Shown here in pieces: positions 32,669 through 43,801 of a stretch of 64,000 nucleotides of DNA. The notes beneath the pieces were generated by a model. That model did not search any database. It saw only the letters and a program-made list of their open reading frames with translations, and was not told the origin of the DNA. The translations under genes and the position numbers were made by a program. This stretch comes from Conoideocrella luteorostrata (Eukaryota; Ascomycota; Sordariomycetes; Hypocreales; Clavicipitaceae): assembly GCA_032433595.1 (NCBI GenBank), contig JASWJB010000232.1, forward strand, positions 1 to 64,000, in the 5' to 3' direction. Numbering within the stretch: the stretch's first letter is position 1; each line of letters starts with the position of its first letter.

Positions 32669-33857
32669 ATGGTCGCGATCAAGAGCTTCTTGCTCGCCAC
32701 CATGGCCGCAGTTGCGGCCGCCAGATCCGCCGTCATCGATCTGACCCCTTCCAACTTTGACACGGTCGTTCTCAAGTCTGGAAAACCCACGCTCGTCGAG
32801 TTTTTTGCTCCCTGGTGCGGTCATTGCAAGACCCTCGCTCCAGTGTACGAGGAGCTTGCTCTCGCATTTGAGCATGCAAAAGATAAGGTGCAGATTGCCA
32901 AAGTCGATGCTGATGCTGAGCGAGCCCTGGGCAAGCGGTTTGGAGTCCAGGGTTTCCCTACGCTGAAGTATTTTGATGGGAAGTCGGATAAGCCCCATGA
33001 ATACAGCTCCGGTCGTGATTTGGAGAGCTTGTCTGCTTTCATTACTGAGAAGACTACCGTCAAGCCTAAGAAGAAGCTGGAAATGCCTAGCGAGGTTGCC
33101 ATGCTTACTGATAAGACATTTGCGGAGACCATTGGAAGCGAGAAGAACGTATTGGTTGCGTTCACTGCTCCATGGTGCGGACGTAAGTTCTTCGTATAAT
33201 TTGGTCCCATATTCTTTGATGTGCTGCTTGCTAATCTCGGTATATTTTGTAGACTGTAAGAGCTTGGCTCCCACCTGGGAAAGCGTTGCCGCCGATTTCG
33301 CCAGCGAAGCAAATGTCGTTATTGCCAAGGTCGATGCCGAAGCCGCCAACAGCAAGGCTGTGACCAAAGACCAAGGTGTTTCTTCTTACCCCACTATCAA
33401 GTGGTTCCCTGCCGGTAGCAAGACCGGTGAAGATTACTCTGGAGGTCGCTCCGAGGAAAGCTTGCTTGAATTCATCAACGAGAAGGCTGGCACTCACCGT
33501 GTTGTCGGAGGTGGCCTTGACGTTTTGGCTGGCACCATCGATGCTCTTGACTCGCTTGTCACCAAATTTACTGGCGGAGCCAAGTTGGAGGACGTTGCAG
33601 CCGAGGTAAAGAAGACCGCGGGAGAATACAATGAGGAGGCCAAGTACCAATACGCCAAATACTACGTCCGTGTCTTTGATAAGCTGAGCTCCAGTGATAC
33701 CTACGTTATCAAGGAGCTTGCTAGACTTGAGGGCATCTTGGCCAAGGGCGGCCTGGCCCCTTCTAAGCGGGACGAGATCCAGAGCAAGACCAATATTCTC
33801 CGCCGATTTGCTGAGAAGGCTGCCAAGAAGGCCGAGGCGCTTAAGGATGAGCTGTAG
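32669..33857 (+). CDS. Protein disulfide isomerase, Erp38/PDI-D type, KDEL-ended
   Basis: Forms and reshuffles disulfides in the ER lumen. Two exons (32669-33182 and 33253-33857) join in phase to 372 residues. A signal peptide (MVAIKSFLLATMAAVAAARS) is followed by two thioredoxin domains, each with an APWCGHC active site (Cys50/Cys53 and Cys170/Cys173). The single intron splits the His codon inside the second CGHC. The C-terminal about 100 residues form the helical ERp29-like D domain. The last four residues are KDEL, an ER retrieval signal; many fungi use HDEL. Length and layout match fungal Erp38-type isomerases. Strong codon bias explains the long antisense ORFs over it, which I reject. 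Confidence 0.95.
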
Positions 33858-34069
33858 ACAACTTCGTGGATTAAACGTGAATTCTCCAAAGGGTGGCAAC
33901 ATTTTCATATGGAGAGGTACAGCGATGAAACATGCATTCTACAAAGGAAGAAGTGTATCATAGGCAGTCGTAACGCGCTTTTAGATGCTTCAATGTTAAC
34001 GTAATTATAAATAATCCATGTTATTCAATGCCGAAAATATATACAACGAGTATCCCTTCAAGTATTTGA

Positions 34070-34537
34070 TTACCCGTCCTTGGATTTACTCTCTTGAAGC
34101 GCAGCCTCCAAATTATCCAGCCTACGAGACATCTCATCCACTGTAAATCAGTCAGTTTCCTTGTTCTACGAACGCATTTAGTCCACACCATTGCGGAGAG
34201 TGTTTTTTGATGCCATCTGAAAGGATTGCGATGACAAAAGATCCTTCCGGCGGGGGATCTTTGTTTTCGTGTAACTTACTCTTGGCAAATATCTCTGACG
34301 ATACACTTGCAAATTTGTTGGACAGGGTATTCAGTAATTCCTCCACGGCGGCCGAGACATCTGCGTTGGAGTCGTCAGGGGGCTAGGAACAACAAATGGT
34401 TAGAGACTGATGGGAGATTTTGGGGTTTGGTCCTGGGCATTCTGGACGCGCTGGAAGATAGACGGGATTGTTGACTGGGCAGAAGGCAGACGTACAGTTG
34501 ACTTGTCTGTCGAGGAGTCGGTGTCATTTAACGCCAT
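34070..34537 (-). CDS. Heat shock factor-binding protein 1-like small coiled coil
   Basis: A 71-residue protein from three small exons on the minus strand: 34537-34496, 34382-34280 and 34140-34070. All phases agree. A short acidic/Ser-rich start (MALNDTDSSTDKST) precedes a single amphipathic coiled coil (VEELLNTLSNKFASVSSEIFAK, then MDEMSRRLDNLEAALQES), which matches the HSBP1 family core (LL..M..KF..M...I..RIDEM..RID.LE). In animals HSBP1 binds trimeric HSF1 and also assists WASH complex assembly; the fungal role is not established. The gene is invisible to simple ORF scans because no exon exceeds 103 nt. Convergent with the disulfide isomerase gene (212 bp apart) and divergent from the Dsc1 gene. 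Confidence 0.85.
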
Positions 34538-35159
34538 TTTGAAGGATGCCCGGTTTAGCTGTGGCTGAAAGGCTCTGAAGAAGTTGAGTTGCAAGGGAAG
34601 GTGAGACTGATATCTTGAGGCACGAGATATGAATGCAGGTGGTTAGCATAACTGGACGTCGACGGTTTCGTCGTGTGGAGCCAAAGCGGTGCCTGTTTGC
34701 CTGTAGGTATGTCGGCCAGTGATTTGGCCACGCCAGTGACACCATTTGCGCGGACAATAGCCGAGCGGACGCAGCTTAACAGCAATTCACAAGCCCCTGC
34801 GCCCTCTAAATCCCCACCTGTCCACTGTAACACAGCCGCTAACTCTCCGAATAGCATTGATTCCATACCCCGTAGTCCCCAAACGAACCTTAGAGTAGCC
34901 ACGCTAAGATCATGCAGGTGGCTCGACTTCCCCCGTATCCGCTTAACCCTGCTCAGCCTGCGTCACCAGGCCATCCTCACACCCAACGTCAAGCTGGTCC
35001 CTGACCGGGAAGAGGCTTTGACTTTTTCAACCTCGTATCTTTAAAATTAAGACCAGCCTTTTGGCATAAATTATCGTTAATCCCTCGACTTCATAGAGAT
35101 GGCATGGTAATTATTCTCGACGTCCCCGCGCTCGCCCACGACGACCGTCGTTGGCCATC
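34538..35159. other. Divergent promoter of HSBP1-like and Dsc1-like genes
   Basis: 622 bp with no gene or distinctive motif seen. Confidence 0.5.
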
Positions 35160-37691
35160 ATGCCGCCAGCAACACAGAACCCGGCCGGAGCGTTTCTGTT
35201 CATTCTCTTCCTCCTATGGCTCCTCTTCCCGGAAGGCGAGTACCGGAGCCAATCCATCGCTCTGTCCGATGTAGCAGTTGGCCGTATTTCGCGATATCGA
35301 GATGCCCTCACCGTCCTGAACACAACGAAATGGGGTGACTTTTCGCCCGCGAATAAAACTACCGAGAATGGAGGTAGTACAGCGGCCACTTTTTTGAACC
35401 TCACGGGGTTCAGGGAACAAGACGGGTTCGCATGGCGCGATCTGGACACATTCCGAAAAAAGGGTCTCCGACTGAGTAGACATGCCGTTCCGCCTGTGGA
35501 TGGTCGTCATCTCTGGGACGTCGCTCAGGGAGGCGCCATATGGACGAATGCCTCGGGTACCGTCCACGGCGAATGGGTCCGTCGGCCGGGCTCTGAATCC
35601 CGCGGTGTCAGCAGCTACAATTTGACCAAGAATGTACCAAGCGTGGAATGGATAGGACACAAGGTCGAATGGGCGCGGAATGTCACTGGCAACTCGGGCA
35701 AGATGATGCTGCGCCTGAACGGGAATAGGACTCTGGATCACTATGAGCAGCTGTCGGTGGATATGGCGCCACTGTCTGGTGGCATCATCCGCAGCTTGAG
35801 AGGCACAGCTACTATTGAGGATACAACTGGGTCGGGATTGAACTGGGAGATGAAGCTATGGGGCGTGCATTGGCCTCGACAGGGTGTGATTCTCATGACG
35901 ACTACGAGTGAAAAGTTTGAAGGAATCTTTGCGCTGCCGCATTTGTCTCCGGGGCCGGATTTCTTCCAGTCCAGCCAGATGCTACTCAACAGAACGTTGG
36001 CCAAGGTCATTAACCGGAAAGAGAAGCTCCTTTACGTGGATCAGCGAATGCCGTGGAATTCCGATATCGAGAATCCCATGTACACTGCGTACCCTTCTCC
36101 GCACTGCGAATACATCATGTACGCTCAAGTTCATCCTCCATTGCTGCGAACAACCCACGATGGCAATGGCAATCCCGTCTCCCCAGTCATCAGCATGGAA
36201 GATACCCTGCAGGCCATCGAGTCTGAACTTCAGTACCCCATTGGGGCACCCATCCCCAAAGTACCCAAGCTCAAAATATCTGCAGTCATTTATTCTCCGG
36301 ACTGCTCGTTTTTCCTGGAGACAAAGGGACCGCCGGACCATCCCCCAGGTGAGGGTGATCATCTCATCGGCATGAAGAAGGAGGTGCACACTCACCAGAT
36401 TAAAACATGGCTGTTGCTCTATGCTCTCGTAGTTTTCGGCCAAGTCCGCTTGCTAAGAGACCAGATGAAGGAGTCGTTTACGCCGTCCACAATGGGAAGA
36501 GTGAGTTTCGGCACTATAAGCATGATGCTGATCGTGGATGGCATGACATTCACGGCGGCGGCAACGTGGGTTTCTTCAGCGGCGGCAACCTTTCTTCCGA
36601 CGTTGGCGCTCATGCTTGCTTCCTTCCTAAGCATGACCATTGGAGGAAGTTTTCTTGCTAAAATTCATGAAGTCCAATTGCCCGAGAGTCGACCTCGACA
36701 AGCACAAACCCCAGCATCGGGGGAGGCGACAACTCAAACCTCTTCTACACCAACACCAACGCCAATCCCAATCCCGCCCCTAAATACAGGCTCCCTACTT
36801 CCTGGCCCCGTAACCTCCCCTTCCTACACCCATACACATACTCCCATCATCGTCCCTTCGGACCAGGACATCGGTGCCGAAGTCGCCGAGTCTGCTGCCG
36901 CCGTCCCCGGCTTGACAACTACTCCTCACTCCTCATCCCCCATTCAACAACTCACCTTCCAAGCTATCATCGGCCGTTTCATACTCTTCTCTCTCTGCGT
37001 TTCATTCCTTGCCATCTCCTCATCCACTTGGTATCCGCTCCCGCGTTCCATATTTCTCAACCTCTGCGCAGTAATCTACCTCTCGCTCTGGGTTCCCCAG
37101 ATATACCGCAACACGATCCGTAATTGTCGTCGAGCACTAGCCTGGCCATTTGTCATTGGGCAGTCTATTCTGCGCCTCTTGCCCATAGCGTATTTCTGGG
37201 TTAAAGAGGATAATTTTCTGTACGCCAACACCGACATCTCGGCCTTTGTGTTTCTAGCTGGCTGGGTCTGGATACAGGTCGTCGTGTTGGCGGCTCAGCA
37301 AATCGTTGGCCCGAGGTTCGGTATTCCCGGCGACTGGACACCTGATGCATGGGACTATCACCCTCTTCTGAGGGAGGATAACATCGAGGCTGGCGGCTTG
37401 CCGATCGGATTGGTCGTGCCCGAGGAAAGGAGCAGCTTGGATAGGAGCACGACCGAGAAGAGATCCGGTGGTGGTGGTGTCCGGGCTATTGATTGCGCTA
37501 TATGCAGAGAGGTACTGGAAGTATCCGTTGTGAAGGCTGGAGATGAAGAATCGACCGTGTCGAGTGTGTTTGCCAGGAGAATGTACATGGTCACGCCGTG
37601 TAGACATATTTTTCATACGGCCTGTTTGGAGAGCTGGTTGCGGTTTAGACTGCAGTGTCCCATTTGTAGAGAGGAGCTGCCGCCGATATGA
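35160..37691 (+). CDS. Dsc1/Tul1-type transmembrane RING E3 ubiquitin ligase
   Basis: 843 residues, single exon. The ATG at 35160 is used; in-frame sequence just upstream has no ATG. An N-terminal signal/anchor (FLFILFLLWLLFP) is followed by about 380 residues of lumenal domain with several N-glycosylation sequons. Next come several membrane helices (from IKTWLLLYALVVFGQVRLL on), a Pro/Thr-rich cytosolic loop, and four or more further helices. The protein ends in a RING-H2 finger from about residue 779: CAIC, then PCRHIFHTACLESWL, then CPIC. This layout is that of the Golgi Dsc complex ligase subunit (fission yeast Dsc1, Aspergillus DscA, yeast Tul1), which ubiquitinates membrane proteins and supports SREBP activation. 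A rhomboid protease gene lies about 9 kb downstream. Confidence 0.93.
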   Translation: MPPATQNPAGAFLFILFLLWLLFPEGEYRSQSIALSDVAVGRISRYRDALTVLNTTKWGDFSPANKTTENGGSTAATFLNLTGFREQDGFAWRDLDTFRKKGLRLSRHAVPPVDGRHLWDVAQGGAIWTNASGTVHGEWVRRPGSESRGVSSYNLTKNVPSVEWIGHKVEWARNVTGNSGKMMLRLNGNRTLDHYEQLSVDMAPLSGGIIRSLRGTATIEDTTGSGLNWEMKLWGVHWPRQGVILMTTTSEKFEGIFALPHLSPGPDFFQSSQMLLNRTLAKVINRKEKLLYVDQRMPWNSDIENPMYTAYPSPHCEYIMYAQVHPPLLRTTHDGNGNPVSPVISMEDTLQAIESELQYPIGAPIPKVPKLKISAVIYSPDCSFFLETKGPPDHPPGEGDHLIGMKKEVHTHQIKTWLLLYALVVFGQVRLLRDQMKESFTPSTMGRVSFGTISMMLIVDGMTFTAAATWVSSAAATFLPTLALMLASFLSMTIGGSFLAKIHEVQLPESRPRQAQTPASGEATTQTSSTPTPTPIPIPPLNTGSLLPGPVTSPSYTHTHTPIIVPSDQDIGAEVAESAAAVPGLTTTPHSSSPIQQLTFQAIIGRFILFSLCVSFLAISSSTWYPLPRSIFLNLCAVIYLSLWVPQIYRNTIRNCRRALAWPFVIGQSILRLLPIAYFWVKEDNFLYANTDISAFVFLAGWVWIQVVVLAAQQIVGPRFGIPGDWTPDAWDYHPLLREDNIEAGGLPIGLVVPEERSSLDRSTTEKRSGGGGVRAIDCAICREVLEVSVVKAGDEESTVSSVFARRMYMVTPCRHIFHTACLESWLRFRLQCPICREELPPI

Positions 37692-38161
37692 CTGCGTTTG
37701 GTCTTTTAAAGCAGTTTTGGTTACCTTACATTATATGATATCATGGGCTCACAAAGACGGTATGGTACATTCATAGTGGGAAGAATTACTACTATTAGAC
37801 GGATTGTAAGCGAATAATCTTTGAATTTAACTCTGTTTCATGTGCGTAATCAATCCACGGCGCGATGAATCCAACTTGTGAGATCTGATCATTTACGTCG
37901 TGCTCTACTCCTGAAAACCAAGTCCTTACTTAGACCAGACATGCAAGGTTACTTATTGAGAAGCCATATATATTCACAAAATAAAAACAAAACACTGCTA
38001 CACCCTAGCGAGGATATCATAAAACGCGCCGCTAATCCTGCACAAACGTTGCAAATGCAACGTACACTTTTGTTCCACCCCTTCCCCCCCCCTCCTCCCA
38101 ATACAAAACCTGTGATTACAGAACGAAGGACAATGATCCAAATGTAATCTATCTTTTCCGC
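37692..38161. other. Convergent 3' intergenic
   Basis: 470 bp between convergent Dsc1-like and Zn2Cys6 genes, AT-rich, with a C9 run near 38090. Nothing else seen. Confidence 0.5.
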
Positions 38162-40230
38162 CTACCATGTAATTCTGGTTGTTTTGACCCTGCTGTCTGC
38201 CTGGCCCTCATGCACAGCCCTGGTGCCGACGCGGAGGTAGGCACTTCGGGACCGGAGATTAAAGTCGACGGATTTCACCATGACTCTCCTCTCCTCTGGG
38301 ATGGGCCTAGCTACCTGGTGTTGCAGGACCGGCATGGTTTCATCCAACTCCTCTATACGCATGACCCAATCGCCAATGTTGGCTGCAAGCTCACTATCCC
38401 ACATACCTTCTCTCCTTGCGCTGCTTCGCAACAACTGGATGGCCTGCCGCCGCAGATTTGGTTCGCGACATTTGGTGGCCACGACGTACAAAGGTGGAAC
38501 AATGCCCAGGTCCGCTGAAAAGCTTGGCTTGATATGGCTCGGGTTGAACTGTCCAGCTGTGAATGCACCCTGTGAGTCGACGTGTTGGGAGTGCTGGCAA
38601 TTCTCGGGGTTTCTGCACATTTCCGCTGCGGCCTTGCGTTCTTCAGCTGCAACAACCTCCCAGCCAAGGCTCACGATATTCTTGAAGTGTGGGTAGAAAG
38701 CGTCAAAATGAACCTCTGTGTCGCAGAACATCATCAAGAACAGCACGTCTGAGTTAATTTGGAACATTTTGAGAGCGGAAATACCAGCTTTCTCAATATG
38801 GCTTAGTTGAGGATTTAAGCGTGATTGGAAGATGTGCTCAAATGCTCTCGACCAGGCATCTAGCTCAGCCTTAAGCTCTATGCCAAATTCCCTCCACGAG
38901 GCAGGTAACACGTTACTCGTGTTGTTCTTGGCAATTTGGAGGCGTTCGATAAACTTCAATAATCTTGTACACAGCTTGTCCGAGGCAAGTCGCGCATCTA
39001 GAAGAGTCTCAAAGTAGATTGGAATAACGATGCTGGAAGGAGAGCCAGGAGAGCCGATGTCTGAGGAAGGAGGAGACGAGCCAGGCGACGGTGGCTGTGG
39101 CGGAGCGAGTTGAATGACATAAGGCTGAGGAAAGTGGAATGCCATGTCGTACGACTTTGCTTGTATAGCCAGCCGGGTAAAAATATTCAGCAGCTCATCT
39201 TCTATATAGCCCTCGGGTCTGGGAACTCGATGATCTGGATACTGTGACTGTAGGTGTTCAAGCATTCTGAGACCTGATTGGATCTGCAAGATAGCCGGCT
39301 TGTGGTCACCAACAAAGGAATCAAAACATGCCAGTAAGATACTAGCCATAAGCCGCGTTCTGTAAGCCCGCAGACTCTGCCCATTAAGCAATAGAGTTGA
39401 TTTCACAGCCTCAGAGTATTGCTTAAAAGCAACTTGCCAATGTCTCACGAGAGAACTTATATGCATATCCCGCCTCTCAGGAGGCATCGTTGGCAAGTAA
39501 AATGTTTGCTCCAACGTCTTGTATAGAGCACCTAGAGCAACGACGGCATGGCGAATAGCGGTTTCCGCATGGCATTCTTGCAGCACGCATTGCGCCCAGA
39601 AAGTGGAATTGAAGTATCCAGACATTTGTGAAGCCGTCTGCTCACGGAAGAGCTGAAAATATAAACCTTCGTCTTGCTGCAAAGGTAGCGTACTCAAAGG
39701 CTGCTGTATAGTCGGACTACTTGCAACGTCAAGAGCTCGCTGTGTTACCTGAGCTTGCTGTGCTGCCCATGCTCGACGCTTGCCCCGACTGGCCCGACGA
39801 GGCGGCAATACCGTTGCGTTGGTTATGCCCATAGGGGTAATGATAGGACCTTTAGTTTGAGGGCGAAGAGCTAACACGGGCTTTGGTGCAATCCTGACAT
39901 CGATAAAGGATACATCACCGCGTGCCGGAGGCGGATAGCCAGTACATGTCTTTTTGCTCTTGACGCATTGGGAACAGGCAGGCCGCAACTCGTCGCACTT
40001 GATTCTTCTTGCCCTTCGTGAGGAGTTTTAGGTTAGTTGACCAAGTCCATACAGAATAGCGGATTCATATCTCAAGGTCGCTATTGAGTAAAGCTCACTT
40101 ACTTGCAGTTGGTGCAGCCAGTCCTGACTTTGGGATTGCTTCGTCGTCCACGCCTTGCAGACTCGTTACTCTCGCCCTGGGTAAAGCTGCTAGCCCGGGC
40201 AACGGAAGCTGGTGGCTGCGACCCAGACAT
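38162..40230 (-). CDS. Zn2Cys6 transcription factor with fungal-specific regulatory domain
   Basis: Two exons on the minus strand, 40230-40103 and 40013-38162, giving 659 residues. The zinc cluster spans the intron: Cys39-x2-Cys42 in exon 1 and Cys49, Cys56, Cys59, Cys66 in exon 2 (spacing 2-6-6-2-6), with the canonical CKARRIKCD restored only by splicing at the AG at 40015-40014. A TTG-started exon 2 alone would lack half the DNA-binding domain. A Ser/Arg linker (RRASRGKRRAW) follows. The middle region (FNSTFWAQCVLQECHAE, then AIRHAVVALGALY) matches the Fungal_trans_2-type regulatory domain common in C6 factors of unknown target. A nuclear, DNA-binding role is secure; target genes are unknown. 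2.4 kb of empty DNA lies upstream. Confidence 0.92.
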
Positions 40231-42680
40231 GTTGAATACGCAATCTATTCAAGCCTTTTTACCGTTCTCGTGCTGGTAGTAATTGAACTTGGCTCTCATG
40301 ACAGGTATTGTATTTGAACCTTGGCTCGCCAGCATCAAGAAAGAGAATAGTGGAAAGGCAGAGAAAGTAGATGTCAAAGGAGCACAGACGTCCATATAGT
40401 AGTATAGTTGCGCTTATAATGGGGAGTTCAACTGGTACAACGGGCAGGCCGCTGTGCATGTGTTGGGACAAGATTAGGTCGGCAGGACTCTGATCCTGGA
40501 ACAAGGTAAAATGTGGCAACGAATAATCGGACCAGACGACGTGAGGGTAGCGATGCTAAAGGTGGCAGCGCCGGACACCACGGTGCTGCTGGACGGAAGG
40601 ACAACGTCTTGATACAATGTCAGGGATATCCAATGTGTTCGAGGGCGAGCGGACTGTAATTGCAAGAGGATAACTGCCAAATATCCTGCAAAAGCATGCA
40701 AACCACTTGCAGCACGAGGACGGTGTTCGCGTTCTGTATACCTGGTGGGATCTGCGGGGACGGATGAGGAACAACCCCAGATGACTGAGCTCCAGTCTGC
40801 GGGAAGTTCAATGACCGAAGAAAAGTGGACACACCAACTGATTGAAGATAGTTGGCGATGCGCAGCAAGTCAATGTGTGAATAGAAAGTGAGCGCCGGGA
40901 CAGGACGGCCTTTGTATCTGAGATATGGCCGTAGGAAGACGAACGTTAGTTGAGGCAGGATATGATGGGGATGGCGACCTGGATAAGAAGATTACGCCGA
41001 CGGACTGAAGCCACACAGAGACTACAATATAGGTACTCGACTCTACATAGGAGCCGAGCAAGGCGCCACTGTGACCTCTGTGCGTGAACGAGGCTGCAAG
41101 GCTAATAGAGGTACGAACTACGGAATGCTTTACGTGAGGGAATAAGGAAAGGCCTGCCGGTGCAAGTGGGGCTGCTGGTGGTAGCGGCTGTTTCGTCGCC
41201 GGTACGGAGCAGTCTGTCCAGCACTAGAGATTACCAATTACTTATTCACACTCGATGGCGCTGTGCTGGGAGACTGGCGCGGTGTGGTGATTGCGGCGGC
41301 CACGGTCTGCTCTCTCAGAGAGAATGATGAAAACGCGAGCTGCAAGTCCACAGCTCGGCACTAGATGTTGATTACATTGGGGCGTTCAACGAGATCCATG
41401 CACGGCACACATATCCCGCCTATGCAGGAGGACTCTTCGCATTGCACTCCAGGCGCGGAACTGAGTACCTACAAGTACGGACTTGGGTTGTTGCCCCCAA
41501 GTTGCGGAATGTGCTGCGAGATGTCTACTAGTGTCCTTTGTAGGCTCGGACCGGCATTGGGGAGCAAGGCAAACATACGGAGGAGTAGTTACTATGCATT
41601 TGTTCTCAGTGACATAACAGCCGCCGGCATCAACTGCTCTTGGACGAATGAGTATACCAAGTAAGGATACAGCCAGCCATTACGTATGTACATCGGATGC
41701 GGCATGGCCATTTTTCGAACCTGGAGGCCGCGCACTAGGCAGCAAGACATCAGTCGAGTTAACCATTAGTTACTCCGTAGTCATGTAACAGTAGCATTCA
41801 TCCGACGCTTTGAGACATCGGACACGCTCCGGTATCACACCTCCAATGACAGTTTGGATTTTTTTTCTTTTTTCCTGCGATATGTACGATCTAGCGCGAC
41901 CGACGTTGTTCGGTGGATAATACTGAGGTATTCGGAGTATGCAGCATCTACTATCGACGCCAACGCAGTTTACGGGAAGAAGCAAATTCGTCAACGTCGG
42001 ATACCTCCTTGGAAAGCTAGTCTCCCAAATTCCCATAGCCTCCGCAAGTGTGAGCTTGTATTTTCAGCCAAGCAAGGTTTCATCATCCCCGCCTCAATTG
42101 AATCATGCACCTCCTCGGATCCATTCAAAGCTAGCATTGGGTGAACAGGCAAAGGTGACCTCGCCATGTCTTACTTAGTGCGGAGGTATGCCGCTCGGAA
42201 CAACTTATTTAGCGTGCTGCTTGCTGCTATGTCCCGGCTGGTAAACAATGACAGAACAGGGCCGAGCAAGCCTAGTTTTTATTCTTTCTCTCATATTTGG
42301 CGGAGATTAATTACTGAGTGGCTATGCTGCGGCAGCTGACAGACCACAAGTCCTTTCTTTCTGATGTCCGGTCGCCATGCATGCTTTGCTGTTTTGCAAA
42401 AGAATGGGCAGAAGGCTCGATGTGGGGGAGCGGTTCGATTCCGACTGGAACAAGGCTTGACCCGCAAAAAAAAACAATATGGTCTAGAGTCAACTACCGA
42501 ATAGTTACGGGCTTTCGCTTCATTTTCATTGATGACACCGTGATAGCTGACCTTTCCGGCACATGCAATTGCCGCCGCAGCCTAGCGTGCAATCATACGA
42601 CCTACTACCTCGAATTCTGCTATCGTACACGCTCTATTCGCCGCACAATCTGCCGCCCTGCGGCCTATCAACGACAAGCT
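40231..42680. other. 2.4 kb upstream of the Zn2Cys6 gene
   Basis: Long divergent intergenic region with one TACTCCGTA motif (41771-41779). Short ORFs on both strands show no domain or signal. A tRNA B-box-like string near 42430 has no matching arms. It may be a long leader/promoter of the regulator. Confidence 0.5.
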
Positions 42681-43241
42681 ATGTCGCAAGATCAACGTGG
42701 GGAGGCGCCTGTGCCTCAAAGCCCAATAATTCACAACATGGCCCTTGCAGGAGCCATCGTCACACCACTAGCCATGCTACTGCCGCCGAGAAAACTCGAT
42801 ATTCGATTCTTTGTTCTCGCAGGAACTTTCTCCCTCGCCACAAACCAGCTCGCATACGAATATACTGGCCAATCGATATATGCGCGGTTCGGCAACAGAA
42901 TCGGCACTGTATTCGACACAAGTCTGCCGGAAGGGGCAAGACGGACACAACAGCTTTTAAAGGAGCAGAAAGAGCGAGAGGCGGCTCATAAACAAAGGCA
43001 GCTGGAGGGCGACAAGAATAAGACTGCTGGCCTGGTAAAGGACATATGGATGGGCGGCGAATCCATGGACTGGCAGGAAAAGCGGGCAGAGGAGCATCGC
43101 AAGAGCATAGAAGAGGGCAAAGGTCTGAGCGGCATTATTTTCGACCAAATCTCAGATGTATGGAATGGAAACTATGGAAAGAAGGATACCAAGATAGGAC
43201 GGGACGTTGAGACATCGGGCGTCGCTTCGGAAAAGAAGTAA
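42681..43241 (+). CDS. Small membrane protein of unknown function
   Basis: 186 residues from the ATG at 42681, single exon. The frame stays open further upstream, but the sequence there is not protein-like. Two hydrophobic segments follow the first 20 residues: MALAGAIVTPLAMLLPP and FFVLAGTFSLATNQLAY, separated by a basic RKLD turn. The rest is soluble and charged, with a likely coiled coil (LLKEQKEREAAHKQRQLEGDK) and WMGGESMDWQEKRAEEHRKS. Similar short fungal proteins are, from memory, often labelled rhomboid family, but I see no rhomboid Ser/His motif here, so I do not adopt that name. Two short hydrophobic helices with a charged tail would also suit a mitochondrial or ER membrane protein. 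Confidence 0.65.
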   Translation: MSQDQRGEAPVPQSPIIHNMALAGAIVTPLAMLLPPRKLDIRFFVLAGTFSLATNQLAYEYTGQSIYARFGNRIGTVFDTSLPEGARRTQQLLKEQKEREAAHKQRQLEGDKNKTAGLVKDIWMGGESMDWQEKRAEEHRKSIEEGKGLSGIIFDQISDVWNGNYGKKDTKIGRDVETSGVASEKK

Positions 43242-43801
43242 GAATAGTATTGTTCTTGGCTAGGAGCAGCAGAAAACCGGTCCAAATAGTCGGGGCGACG
43301 ACTGCATCAAAGTCGCGCATGTACGAGAAGATATGATATATATTGTATTACTACCAACACTTACGCATAGTACGGAGTAGTTTCACTTGATTAACGAGAA
43401 TAAGTAGAATGAGTGGCGGTTTTTTTTCTTTTCTTTTTTTTTCCCCCAGTTGTTGGGATAGCCTCTGAAATTGTTGCAAGTCATTCTGGCCTTGTAGTAG
43501 AAGAAATAACTGGAATAGTCATTCTAGTGCCTTGATATGCTGCATGGCGAAACGAGAAAGATTTGACATGACGGACTGTCGCAGCTATATGGAACTGGAG
43601 TCAATTAGCCAGGCCAGTGGTTTCTTCCAAGATTGTGAGTGTTATTTGAAAGCACCATGGCTGTCACGGCAGGCGATTCTAACTACATTTCCACCTGATT
43701 GCCGCAAAGCTGGCCTCATTTTCGAGTGGATAGGGTCTGTCAGGCCCAGGGACATCCATTTTCCGTCAACCCATTACTAAGTCTCTTCTCACACCCATCA
43801 G
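43242..43801. other. Intergenic
   Basis: TACGGAGTA at 43371-43379 and a T/C-rich run near 43421-43445. An 82-codon ORF (43532-43780) has no recognisable feature. Confidence 0.5.

Noticed and set aside
32639..33908. Long antisense ORFs (242 and 225 codons) over the disulfide isomerase
   Set aside because: Shadows of the biased sense codons; they cross the sense intron and show no family match.
35214..36443. Antisense ORFs of 175 and 153 codons in the Dsc1-like gene
   Set aside because: Complement of a well-supported coding exon, no recognisable motifs.
42410..42445. tRNA B-box-like GGTTCGATTCC
   Set aside because: The T-arm has only about three pairs and no A box or acceptor stem is found upstream.
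42318..42680. Upstream in-frame extension of the small membrane protein
   Set aside because: The frame is open by chance; the extension has irregular composition and the ATG at 42681 begins the protein-like part.
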